From Prunella strophiata (Eukaryota; Chordata; Aves; Passeriformes; Prunellidae): a stretch of DNA of 64,000 nt. Under the pieces are notes generated by a model. It was given only the letters and a program-made list of their open reading frames with translations. It had not been told where the DNA came from and ran no database searches. The translations under genes were made by a program, and so were the position numbers. The stretch lies in contig JAZBQD010000013.1 of assembly GCA_036583965.1 (NCBI GenBank), positions 3,822,144 through 3,886,143 on the forward strand, in the 5' to 3' direction. This document shows positions 49,181-59,200 of this stretch, one piece after another. The number at the start of each line of letters is the position of its first letter. Position 1 is the first letter of the stretch.

Positions 49181-51792
49181 GAGAGGTTTACTCCAATGCA
49201 AGTCTGCTTGGGAAACCCCAGGAGCATTTAGCTGCCACGGACTGTACAGGCAGAGGCAGTCCTTGATGTAGGGATCAGCTGGATGAGTGCAGGAGCTGCC
49301 CCACACAACCCTTGGGGCCATCTCCTGACCCACAGGAGGTGGATGCTGCTAACCCTGGTGTGATGCTTCCATCATCTGTCCCCAGCCATGAGGACTCCAG
49401 TCAGTGGGAGTTTGGTATTTACACCAGTTGCACAAAGCCCCTCTTCTTTCCTTTCCTAGTTTTGGATTTTTGGGCTCGCTGCTTCCTTGCTGCAGCTCCG
49501 TGTGTGCGTTAGGGGGTGCCAAGGGGCAGGGGGCTGCTCCTGGTACAGCTGGGGAGGGCTGGGTTCCCATCACTGCCTTTGGATCTTCCCAGGGAGCAGA
49601 AGGATGGGGCATTTCAGCATCAAACTGGGAGAGACTCTTTGGGGAAGAAGCATGAGGTTTTCAGCCCTTTTGAGAGGGAGTTTGCTGCAGAAGGTGGCCA
49701 AGGGACTGCTGCTGGGGCCAGCACAGGAGGGAAGGCAGTGACATCCTGTCTTTGATCCCTCAACCACAGCCCTGGAGCATTTGCTCAGCCCTACCAGGAG
49801 TGCTTCTCTCTGTATCCTAGAGAGGGTCTTTCCAGAAGATGGACCCATTCCCACTAAGTCCACCAACCATACCAGTGCCCAGCTCTCTGCCTCAGCCCCC
49901 TCATCCTCACATTGCCTGCAGCAAGCAAGGTGGGAGATGAGGGTCTGGGAAAAAGGGGAGCTTTGGCCATCAAAGGCACAGGACAAGGGGAACCAGCACT
50001 AGGAAAGATCCTGGGAAAGAGGTCCCCTGACATATAACTTCCTCCTGTACCTCCCAGATGGAATCCCTGCCTGCTGTACTTTCCAACAGATAACAGATTT
50101 ATAGGCTTGTTGAGGTGATCATCCAGTTCCACCACAGCAGCTCATGACACTCAGCCTTCCTCCCCTTGCTGCTTTGTCCCTTTTCCAGCTGCCAGGGGCC
50201 TGTAGGTAATTCTGTAGATGGGGGGTGGGTTGCATTCCCTTCTAGCCCCTCTCCTCCTGCAGATGGTGGCTGCACTCAGCCCTTTTCTGTAACACTTAAA
50301 CAACACACACCTCCTTGACTCATTAAGCCCAAACTCGTTAATAATCATGCAGGATGGAAGGGGAGGGGATGGAAAAAGGGAGGGAGGGAAGTCTTAAGCC
50401 CAAATTAGCGTCTCTAAGCACCCAGGTGTTGTAAGAGAAATAAACTCCTCAGCACCAGCTCAGCCTGTGCTGGGAGAAGCCTTTGTTACCCGGCAAAACA
50501 CAGTAATTGCGCAGGCAGCTGGGCTGGCAGGGAGACAAAACCCCAGGGCCCAGGGCAGCCTGTGGCTCCCTGGCAAAACAGGCAATGAATGGGGGGCCCC
50601 TCCTGTCCCCCTGCACTGCCCCAGCCTCCCAGTAACAAACTGGGGCACCAGTGCATCCTGCTGCAGCCTGGCACTGGCCCTGCAACTGTGCAGCTGATCG
50701 TGCCCCAGGGCAGCCAGAGGGCCTCAAGGAGGAATGACTGCCTGGAATCCTGCCTGAAATTGCTGCCTGCTTTGAGGAAGGGGAATTGGGGTCCCCTGGC
50801 TCTTGCAATGCCCTTTTAACCCTGTGTGTTCTGACTGCACCCCACAACTGCTATCTCTGCACCTCCCTCTGGTCCCACCAGCAATGCACTCCAAGGGCAA
50901 TGCTCCCTGAAGAAGAACCTAAAGCCAGCCTGTCCAAGGCTTCCTCCAAGAGGGGAAGCCCACAGCCCTTGTCTCCCGTGTGTGGCCTGGCCCTTGGGGC
51001 ACAGCATGGCACCATCTCCCCTCTGCCTTGGACCCCACCAGCCCCAGGTCTGCTTCAGACCTCAGCAGGTGGTTTGCAAGCAATTCAGTGCTGGGGGGAT
51101 AAAACAACCCTGCAAAAGGTGCTGCTACCCGGTAGGAAAGGGCAGGAAAAAGAGCAAACAGCCTTCTTTTTTCCCCAGGAAGTATGTCGGGAGGGATTTC
51201 TAGCCTTCTATTTATAGCAGGGACTGGCTGACTGGCAAAAAATAAATATTTTCTCTGCAGAGTGGGCAGCAGCTCTGGAGGAGAGACCCAAAGGACCTGG
51301 TATTTGCCTTGGTGGGGACAGCTATCCCCTGCCCCGTCACCTGAAGTTTTCCAGCAAACTCCTCCCCAGCTGGGTCTGTCTCTCCAACAGAAGTTAATTT
51401 GTTGGTTCCTGGTTTGTCAGAAGAGCAAGGAGCAGAGTTCTTTCCTTTGGACCCGCTGGTAGTGCTTTGGAGAGCAGTAGCAGTGGAGAGATGGGAGACT
51501 GGGGAGGATGGAGCAGGTCTGTCGTGACAGACCCTCTATAAAGCACCGACGACCCTTCTTCCAGCCTGGCCTGGGGCGCTGGGACTGATCCACCCACTCC
51601 GCGCTGGGCGGAGGGGCTGCACCAGGCGCTCCAGGGCTCTTACTCCGAACCGGGGAAGGGGCACCCGGCAAAGCCACCACGTCAGTATCGGGGATGATTG
51701 CTATCGATGGCCAGGTAGGTGGGAAGGAAGCGGAGAATGCCAGGAATGTGACGGTGACGCCGGCACCCGGTGTCAGCCAGCAGTGGCACTCC

Positions 51793-52039
51793 CTAACGAC
51801 GCAGGCTGTCGGAGCTGGCTCCTGAGTCATAGCTCCTGCTCCTGCTGCGGCTGCTCCTGGGGCCCGAGCTCCGGCTGCTGCTCCAGCTCCGGCTCCGGCT
51901 CCGGCTCGTCCGGTAGCTGGAGTAGCTGCGGCTGCGGCTCGGGGAGCGGCTGAAGCTGCTGTACCAGGAGGAATAGCTGCCGGCGCTGCTGGAGGAGGAG
52001 GGGCTGGGACGGTAGTAGGGGATGGGGCGTTTGCGGGCA
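51793..52039 (-). CDS. SRRM4: SRRM4 last coding exon, end of eMIC region and RS tail
   Basis: The acceptor is TCCCACAG|TGCCCGC. It encodes SARKRPIPYYRPSPSSSSSA (the highly conserved core of the eMIC region), followed by SSWYSSFSRSPSRSRSYSSY, an Arg/Ser-repeat tail, and DSGASSDSLRR with a TAG stop. The human tail ends STRR rather than SLRR and has a longer RS repeat. The open frame extends upstream of the acceptor into the intron (to 52110), but that part is not homologous. Confidence 0.96.
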
Positions 52040-55000
52040 CTGTGGGACAGAGAGATGCGGGTTACCAGCAGCACAAAGACAGACTTACTGCCAAAATCTC
52101 CAAAAAGCACTGTTCACTCTGGACAATACTCCGAAAAATGTGATTGTGCTTGTTTAAAAGGAAAAAGAGATCAGGTAGCTGACTGGCCTTGGGATGCAAA
52201 CCACCCACCCCCACAGCCCTGGGGAAATCCCAGCCACTCAGTCTGCTGGGCTCTACTTGATGTCCCAAAGAGCCCTCTGCATGAAAGGTTAGAGTCAATA
52301 GCTTGACTCTCTCCATTGTGGGACATCTACCACAGGGCAGGGTGAAATACAAAGCCTGTAAGGGAATGCTCTTGGCACCCGAGTCCCTGCTCTGACTTAA
52401 TCTTTTTTTCCTTCAGCTATTGTAAATTGAGACCCTCTCCATCCTCCCTCTGCCTCCAGCTGGAAATCCCCAAGCTCTAGAGGAGGGGTGGAAGGGCCTG
52501 CTGATCAGGCTCAGGGAAACCGGTCTCCTGGAGAAACCTCCTCTGGCAAGGGCTGGGACCCAAGGCCAGCCCTCATCCCCCCGGGGAAGTGCCAGCTGAG
52601 CCTGTCTCCCGAGGATGGGACAGCATCCCCTTGCCTTGTGATGCGCCGAGCTTCGAGGTGGCTGGGAGAGTCTCTCCGGCGTTTCCTCAGGGGGGAATAG
52701 GAGCGGCGCCGCCGCCGCCGCTGCGACTCCTTCTCGCTGGAGCTGTACTTGTGCTCCCGCTCGCGGTCCCTGCAGAGGGCACAGCAGGGGCACTGTCACT
52801 GCAGGGGCTTGGGGGTGGGTCAGGGATGGACAGGCAACGACCACCGAAGGCACAGATGGGCAGAGGATGCTCAGCTCCAAAGGGACAACTTTAAGTGCTC
52901 TGGTGGCATCACCCCTGAGCGCTCACACAGCTGGACACCACTAATTGTGGCCAGGGGTTCCAGCAGTGTCTTCCAGTGGCTTTGCACTGCCAAGCTAAGA
53001 TGGCTTCCAGGGACCTGTGTCTGTGGGTGCAGCCTGTATTTAGCTCTTGCTGGCCGTGCTGCTGGAGCTGGCAGGAGCAGCCTTGCTAGCAGGCCCCACG
53101 TGAGCTGAGGGCCTGGTAGCCCTGCAGGGCTCCACAAGCCTCGCCAGAAGGAGTGCCGGTGTTGCTATGGTTTTCTCTTTTGTTAAATTCCCATGCACGT
53201 CAGCACAGGCCCTTGTGTGCAGCGTGGCTGATTTCATACACCCTGCTCAGTGCCATCTGCAAAGCAACACGCTACAGGTCAAGGGCCTGCCTGATCCCTG
53301 CATGCAGGAAGTGTTCTCCTCACCAGCTCGGGGATTGTCAAAGCCTGCAAGAATCGACCCTGGGAATGTATGATTTGAGGTTGCAAAATGTTCACAGCTG
53401 CACAGGTGCTACCAGGAGAAACCTGCCAAAGGCATCTCTAGGGTTGAACTGTGAGACTGTTTCCTATGGTGTATGGGGGGAGTAGAGGTGCCTGGACTGT
53501 GTTTCTCTCTGCAAGGCTGTGAGTGCCAGCCTGAGGGTACCTGGCATCTGCCCTCACAGCAGGGGCACTTCCCCGGCCCTGACAACTCTTTGTCAGAGCT
53601 GTGACTCTAAAAGCAGAGTGTCTTTCCCTGATGCAACCAGATCCCTGTCTGACAGGGGCTGCAGCCCTGCTGCAGGGGCTGCTGGCTGTGTGGGCAGAGC
53701 CAGCTGGAGCCTCGGGCTCTGCCCACCACTCACAGCAGCATGACAGGGATGGAGGCAGGGGAGAGTGTGAAGCAGCAGGTGGCACATGAGTGGACAGCAG
53801 ATACCACACGAGTGCACAGCTGTACCTGCTACGGCTGTAGCGGGAGTAACTGGGGCTCCGGCGAGGCCTTGGACTTCTACTCCCAGGACTTTTTTTGCAG
53901 GATTTGGAGGAATAGCTGGGGGAACGTGAGGAAGACCTGGAGATAGGGAAAGAAACATAGAAGAGTTAAAGATGCTGGAGGGTGAGGCTGTACCAGACTA
54001 CTCCACATCACGAGGGGGAAGAGCTGTCCCACTCTCCAGGATCTCAGCCCAGCTCTGCACGACCAGCTCACCCCAAGCCTTGTGGATCCCCAAACTCTTA
54101 CACCTCCCCCTGCAAGGAGCCTGCCAGCTGGCAAGAGCTAGACACTGCCCCGGGTCACAGAGGCAGCCGTCCCAGCTGGCCTTACCTCTTTCCCGAGGAG
54201 CAGGACCTGCTTCGGGAGGAGCTGGGCGAGGCCTTGCGGTGCGAGGAGGAGCGGGAGCGGCTGGAGGAGCGGCCCGTGCTGCTGCAGGACGCGCTGCGGG
54301 AGCCAGGCCTGCCCGCGCAGCTGCGGGCTGCCGAGGGGAGCAGCGCTCGCTGCTTCTCCTCCGAGGAACCCAGACATGAGGGTAGGCACGCTCTGTGAAC
54401 ATACATTTGGACACTTTTTGAAGCTGTGGCTGAACCGGGACTGGTCCCTGGCTGAGGGGAGCACCAAGCTCCAGCAAATAAATATTCCCATCCTTCCATT
54501 CCCTAGCTGGAGGTAAAAAGGATCTCTCAGCTCCTCAGGCTGCTGTTGCAGAAGACCCCATGTGTGTGTGTCAGAATCCAAGAGCTCACCCTCCAGGCTC
54601 TGCCAGGGAGAAGAGGTGTGGAAGAGCACTTGTGTGGCACAAGCAGCAGCTCATCTGCCCCATGCCCAACACACCAGAGGTGTCTGGCTGGCACAGCCTG
54701 GTCAGGCCAGTGAGCAGTGCTGGTCCTGGGCAGGGAAAAAAGTAAAAAGTGCTGGAGCAGGGGCAAGGCAGAGCATGGCAGGGCAAGGGCTGTGCTCCAG
54801 CCTGGCTGTGGAGCAGCATGAGTGGGCACTGAGCAGGCATGTCCTGTTGCCTTTGGACAGCGCTGCGTGAACTCCTCCTCTTCCAGAAGTGCTCTGGGAA
54901 TGAACTGGGGCCAGAGCCCAGCAGCCAGGGCCAGCTGCAATCCCAGCTCCACCCATGTGAAGGCAGAGTTATCCCACTGGAATCACCATGTGAAAAGTAC

Positions 55001-56295
55001 AGACAGACCTAAAATTTTACCCACTGACTGAAAAATGAGGTTTGTTCTTACTAAAACCCATTACCCTGACTCCCTCCAGTCACATTCAGTGCTCCAAACC
55101 ATGGCCTGGCTCTAACTTTCAGCCTTTAGGACCCAAGGGCCTGAGCTGGAACCTACAACCACTGCCTGAGCACAGCCCTGGGTACCAGCCACCATGCTTC
55201 AGTGCCCTCATTCCCAACATCCCCTGGCAAAAGCCCAGGAATGGGAGGCAGTGACGGAGGTTGGCAGCTGCTCCCCTCTCCTGAAGATGGCTTGTGGCAC
55301 TGGGTGGTGGTTGGGTGCCCTGTGGCCCCAGTGCAGAGCTGCTGCTGTGTTATCCTGCAGCCAGCCAAGTCCTTGCCCCTCCCTGTGCTCCCCACTGGCA
55401 GGAGATGCTATCTTGTCACCCTGGAGCTGTGCTGGATGAGCTGGGAAGGGGCACACTGGATTTGGCTCATTGGACAGGTGAAAGAACAGCCCATAATGAT
55501 GTTAGTGAAAACAAGCCCCGCTTCCCTTCCCCACAGCAGGCAGAGAGGGAGAATTAGCATGGCAACCCCCAGATGCTCCTTTCAGATTGTGCCCAGAAGG
55601 GCCAGAGACTTTTTTTTGACATGGCTATGCCCAGGTGAGCAGGGATATGCTGTGACCACAGGCCTGACCCAGGTTCAAACCCTGCATGAGCCACAGCAAT
55701 GCCAAAGCACTGACACAAGCAATGTCCAGGGATGTGATAGCTGGCTTTTATCTTCCTCCTCAGGCTACAGTGCTGGTCCTTGCTGGGTTCTGGACTCCAG
55801 ACTGGCAAGACCGTGGGTCTGGTTGGTACCTGCCTGCCTCCAGAGCACTGAAAGCTCCCTGCCAGCTCACCACGGCAACTGGCGAGCGGGCAGGAGACAC
55901 AGAGCAACAACGTACCAGGCATTGGGCTGCCTGCAGCAGCTACTGGCAATCACTGACCTTCGGTCTTGTCCCTGGGCATCTGGAGACAGATTTTCCAAAG
56001 CTGTTCCCTTGGTCTGGGAAAAGCAACTGGTGAAGGAATTTCCTGAATCAGAGCTGTTATCGCTGTTGGCCAGTTTGGGCTTCCCGGACGAGAAGGCATG
56101 GCCAAAGCCATCATGGACTAGACTTCTTTTCTCCTGGCTGTCCTTTGACCTGGATGAGCTCGTTTGAGTGGAGGGAGGGGAGGAAGTATCGTTTCCTGAG
56201 TCATATTCATGATACTCTCCATTCTGGCTGGCTAGGTTGCCAGGCGGGCTGTCTGTTTTGGTAAAGAGGTCAGCAGAAGACCCTGACTGAGAGAT
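51793..56295 (-). CDS. SRRM4: SRRM4 (nSR100), C-terminal 345 residues, five exons; 5' part outside window
   Basis: SRRM4 is a vertebrate, neuron-restricted nuclear splicing factor. It promotes inclusion of microexons by binding UGC-containing sequence just upstream of their 3' splice sites. Coding exons here are 56295-55958, 54392-54186, 53936-53826, 52769-52635 and 52039-51793. They total 1038 bases and join in frame to a TAG stop. The protein matches human from about residue 257: SADLFTKT, EYDSGNDTSSPPSTQTSS, SDSGNSFT and LENLSP; then the RS-rich part with RSPSYSSKS and RRSPSYSRYS; then the eMIC region (RRRRSYSPLRKRRRDSPSHL, EARRITSARKRPIPYYRPSP); then a Ser/Arg tail ending DSLRR. Introns inside this region are phase 2 and the one before the first exon is phase 0. 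One donor is GC rather than GT. The N-terminal exons, including the lysine-rich region, were not found up to position 64000. Confidence 0.95.
52635..52769 (-). CDS. SRRM4: SRRM4 coding exon, first part of eMIC region; GC splice donor
   Basis: The acceptor is CTCTGCAG|GGAC. The exon encodes DREREHKYSSSEKESQ, a run of seven arginines, then SYSPLRKRRRDSPSHLEARR and IT. It ends ATCACAAG|GCAAGG, so the intron begins with GC instead of GT; no usable GT lies nearby, and the phase and the human protein (ITSARKRP) both require this junction. The eMIC region is the part of SRRM4 needed for microexon inclusion. Confidence 0.93.
53826..53936 (-). CDS. SRRM4: SRRM4 coding exon (SSSRSPSYSSKS to SRYSRSR)
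   Basis: The acceptor is ATCTCCAG|GTC and the donor is GCAG|GTACAG. It encodes 37 codons, SSSRSPSYSSKSCKKSPGSR then SPRPRRSPSYSRYSRS, closely matching human SYSRSPSYSSKSGKRSPPSR and SRRSPSYSRYSPS. This is a typical RS domain segment that serves in protein-protein contacts within the spliceosome. Confidence 0.94.
54186..54392 (-). CDS. SRRM4: SRRM4 coding exon (ACLPSC to SSGK)
   Basis: The acceptor is TTCACAG and the donor is AAGAG|GTAAGG. This 207-base exon encodes Ser/Arg-rich sequence (RSSSRSRSSSHRKASPSSSR) aligning loosely with human SRSSSYASTRSSSHSSRSPN. Codon use is strongly GC-biased. Similarity to human is lower here than in neighbouring exons, so the acceptor is supported mainly by phase agreement on both sides. 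Confidence 0.88.
55958..56295 (-). CDS. SRRM4: SRRM4 coding exon (SADLFTKT to LENLSP)
   Basis: The acceptor is TGCTTTCAG|ATCTCTCAG and the donor is CGAAG|GTCAGT. It encodes 112 codons plus two bases. Conserved blocks with human are ADLFTKT, EYDSGNDTSSPPSTQTSS, SDSGNSFT and LENLSP; the stretches between are divergent, including a bird-specific SLVHDGFGHAFSSGKPK. On the opposite strand the same bases give a 321-codon open frame, which is a shadow. Confidence 0.93.
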
Positions 56296-59200
56296 CTGAA
56301 AGCAAAAAAGCCATTTGGCATTGTTTGAATGGTTTTTGGGGGGGTTGTTTTTGGTTTTACTTTGCTTTTTTTTTTTTTTTTCAAATAAACCCAGAAATTT
56401 TACCATCATGATGCACTGAAACAAAAGGAAAGGAAAGAAAAGAAACAAAGTAAGAAAGAAAGAAAAAAAGAAGAAAGGAGAAGAAAACAAAAGCACATAT
56501 CCCTAAAAGAAATCCACAGTAAGAAGAAACTTATTTTCCCCCTGCTATAATAACGGGAAGATTTAGAGATCATGCAAAGAGTATCAGCATGCGGTTCATG
56601 TTAAACAAAAGAGTTCAACAAAGTAAGTGGGCAACCAAAGAATTAAAATAACTAACTAAAAAAAAAAAAAAGGTAACAGAGGACAAAGCCCTTATTTAAC
56701 CTTAAAGAGGGGAGGAAAATAAAGGGGGTATATACATATGAAAAACCTACATAATCCTTGCAAAGAAAACAAAAATGAAACAAAAACTTGGATGAGTGAA
56801 TTTTTTTAAGCTTCCTTAATAAAGTGGCTGAACCAATGTCACTAAAATAAGCAACAAAAAGCCAAATCAAATCAAATTAAGGGCTTCTGTACAAAGCAAA
56901 AACTGGCAAATAAACAAGCTTATCACTTTGAAATTAAAAAAAAAAAAAAAGAAAAAATAAAAAGAAAAAAGAGGGTGAGGGAAAAAAAGAAAAATCCCTT
57001 TGGAAATAAAAGGTATACAGATACTTCTTTGTGTGCTTTTTACCCCCTGAAGAAGATATAGCTAATGCGCTCAAGTGACCTCTAATAAATTCCCTGGTGT
57101 CTTGCGGATAGCATCCACTTACCCATCAAGAACTCCTCCTTTAGTAGGTAAGGTGTAAGAAAAAAGGAAGAGCGGGCAACATAAGTCCATCATTAGAGTC
57201 TCAAATTACATGAAAAAAACATAAACCCTCTCTTCAATCCACACTGCCAACTGTTTGCTGCCTCCTCTATGCAAATGTCATGACTGCTTTTTGTCTGCTC
57301 GCTTGTCTCCCTCATTATTCATTTTTGTTTCCTTCTGCGTTAAATTAGCCTGTCCAGCCTGTTCCTGGAGGCTGAGGGCTTGTGCTGAAAGCTGCAGCTT
57401 GCACTGAATCCCCCTGAGTTGTATGGAAATGACAAAGGGAACTTGAGCGAGGGAAGAAGCAAAAGAATGGAGGAGGAAAAGTGTCCCCACTGTGTATCAG
57501 AGACATGTGGGGACAGGGACAGCAGCCCTGCTCCTGCCAGCCTCTGCAAGGGGGTCCAGCCACACCCTGGCTGGGTTGCTGAACACAACAAGGCAAGCAA
57601 GGACCCCAAACTCACACAGACTGACCTGGGCAGGGCTATTCTCTGGGACCCTGAGCACCACCAAGGGGATTTACATCATTTCAGTATTTTCTAGTTCAGT
57701 TTTAACTGCACTGGCATTTACCTGAGCCAGCTCAGGAATGTGGCAGCACTGGGAGTGAGGCTGTGGTAGTGCTAACATCTGCCCTTGCAATGGGGTGACA
57801 ATTAGGGCCCAATGCACACGTCTGCACTCTCATGTGGCCTCCTCCTCTTTCACTCAGAGCCTCCACTCTCCTCAAACCCACCCATGAGGTTTGGTGCAGG
57901 GTTCTTAGAGTGTGGACACACAGGTTTGGCTCCCCCCACTCAGGACAATCTTCCAAACACGTTCCCAGCAAGCCGTGCTCCCTCAAACACGTGCACATGC
58001 CCTCATGCCACGCTCTGGGGCACACAATGCCCCCATCTATGCCATGCTCTCCACACTGGGGACCTGGGCCGTGCCCTCACCAATCTGGGGCTTTCTAAGC
58101 CAAAAACCCACATTGCATTTTTGGTGCTATCTCAGGCAGCAGAGGAGACCTGGATCAGCTGTCACACAGCAGGCACAGGGCCAGTCCCCTTGGAAAGTTT
58201 AGCTCTGGGCTGGATGACTTTTTCATCCTCAGAGGGGCTGCAGACTCAGCCTGTGTCATGTTTCACATGGATCTCCTTCATCCTATCAGATGGTGCCTCC
58301 ATATCCACGCTCCTGCCTGTGGCATTCAATCTGTGTCCCCAGGGAGAGCTGCTCCCGACCCAGTTCAAGGCGCTAACTGGGACAGGGACAGCTGACTGGG
58401 ACACAGGTGCTGAACCAGCAGTGACTGAAACCAGAGCAGAGCTACCAACACCCACAGCAGCTCTCAGCACAGTCTGCCCAAGGATGGCTGCCCACAACAC
58501 TCTGCTGCTCTGAAAACACCTGGAGCTGGAGGATCTCCAAGTACTTTCTGTGTTGCCAGGGAGAGAAGCATTACTGATTCTGGGATAAGGGATTGGTTCA
58601 TCCCAGCAAATCTGTAATGGAGTTCCCCATCTCCACCCCACACTAACTTCTAATTGATGCTCCCAGCTCAGAGAAATCAGAAGTCCCAGCAGCAAACATG
58701 GGAAATTAAGTGATCCTTCTTCATTAGCAAACTTGCACCTTCAATGCAGAAGCCCTGGACAGAGCAGAAACGTCTCCCAAATGCTCCCAACTAGGAATGA
58801 GTGGAGACACCCATTGCAAGTCCTCATTTCAGCATCTGGAACTGCTCCTTGCTTCTTCTCAGCTCTAGCAATTCTCTACCAGTCCTTGCTTACTCCAGCA
58901 GAAACTTGAATGTCACAGGAGCCTAAGGGAGCCAAATAGCCAGCTCTGCTTTTCACCAGTTCTTTCTGAAACCCTGATGCCACATCCAGAGCCCCAAGAG
59001 ATCTGACCTCTGTGCTATGGACCACTGCACTCTTCCCAGCCACATTCCAGAAGATACAGGATTGCACTTTCAAATACCTTAACAGATATTTTTCTTAAAA
59101 TATGGGTTTTGGTTTGCATTTAAGCTGAATCCTAACCCAGAGACATCCAGCTTTTCACCACCTTTCACTTACAGGCATAAATCCAGCATGTGAGGTATTC

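Larger units (their letters stand above)
46190..51792 (-). other. SRRM4: SRRM4 3' untranslated region (inferred, about 5.6 kb)
   Basis: No other gene lies between the SRRM4 stop codon and the polyadenylation signal at 46214-46209. The implied length of about 5.6 kb is close to the very long human SRRM4 3' UTR as I recall it. On the transcribed strand there are clusters of AUUUA pentamers (49180-49151, 49110-49096, about 48400-48370, about 47585-47540) typical of regulated, unstable mRNAs. An orphan CpG-rich block interrupts it at about 48540-48980. Earlier polyadenylation, for example at 46592-46587, is possible. Confidence 0.5.

Noticed and set aside
55202..56167. 321-codon plus-strand open frame, the longest in the window
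   Set aside because: It runs antisense through the SRRM4 exon at 55958-56295. The Ser/Asp-rich sense codons simply lack stops on the other strand. It has no homology and no splice or promoter support.
56296..56496. Extending the first SRRM4 exon upstream through the open frame to about 56496
   Set aside because: Homology with human stops at the Ile just after TTTCAG at 56296. Upstream codons are Phe-, Lys- and Asn-rich low complexity. It is kept only as an alternative-acceptor finding.
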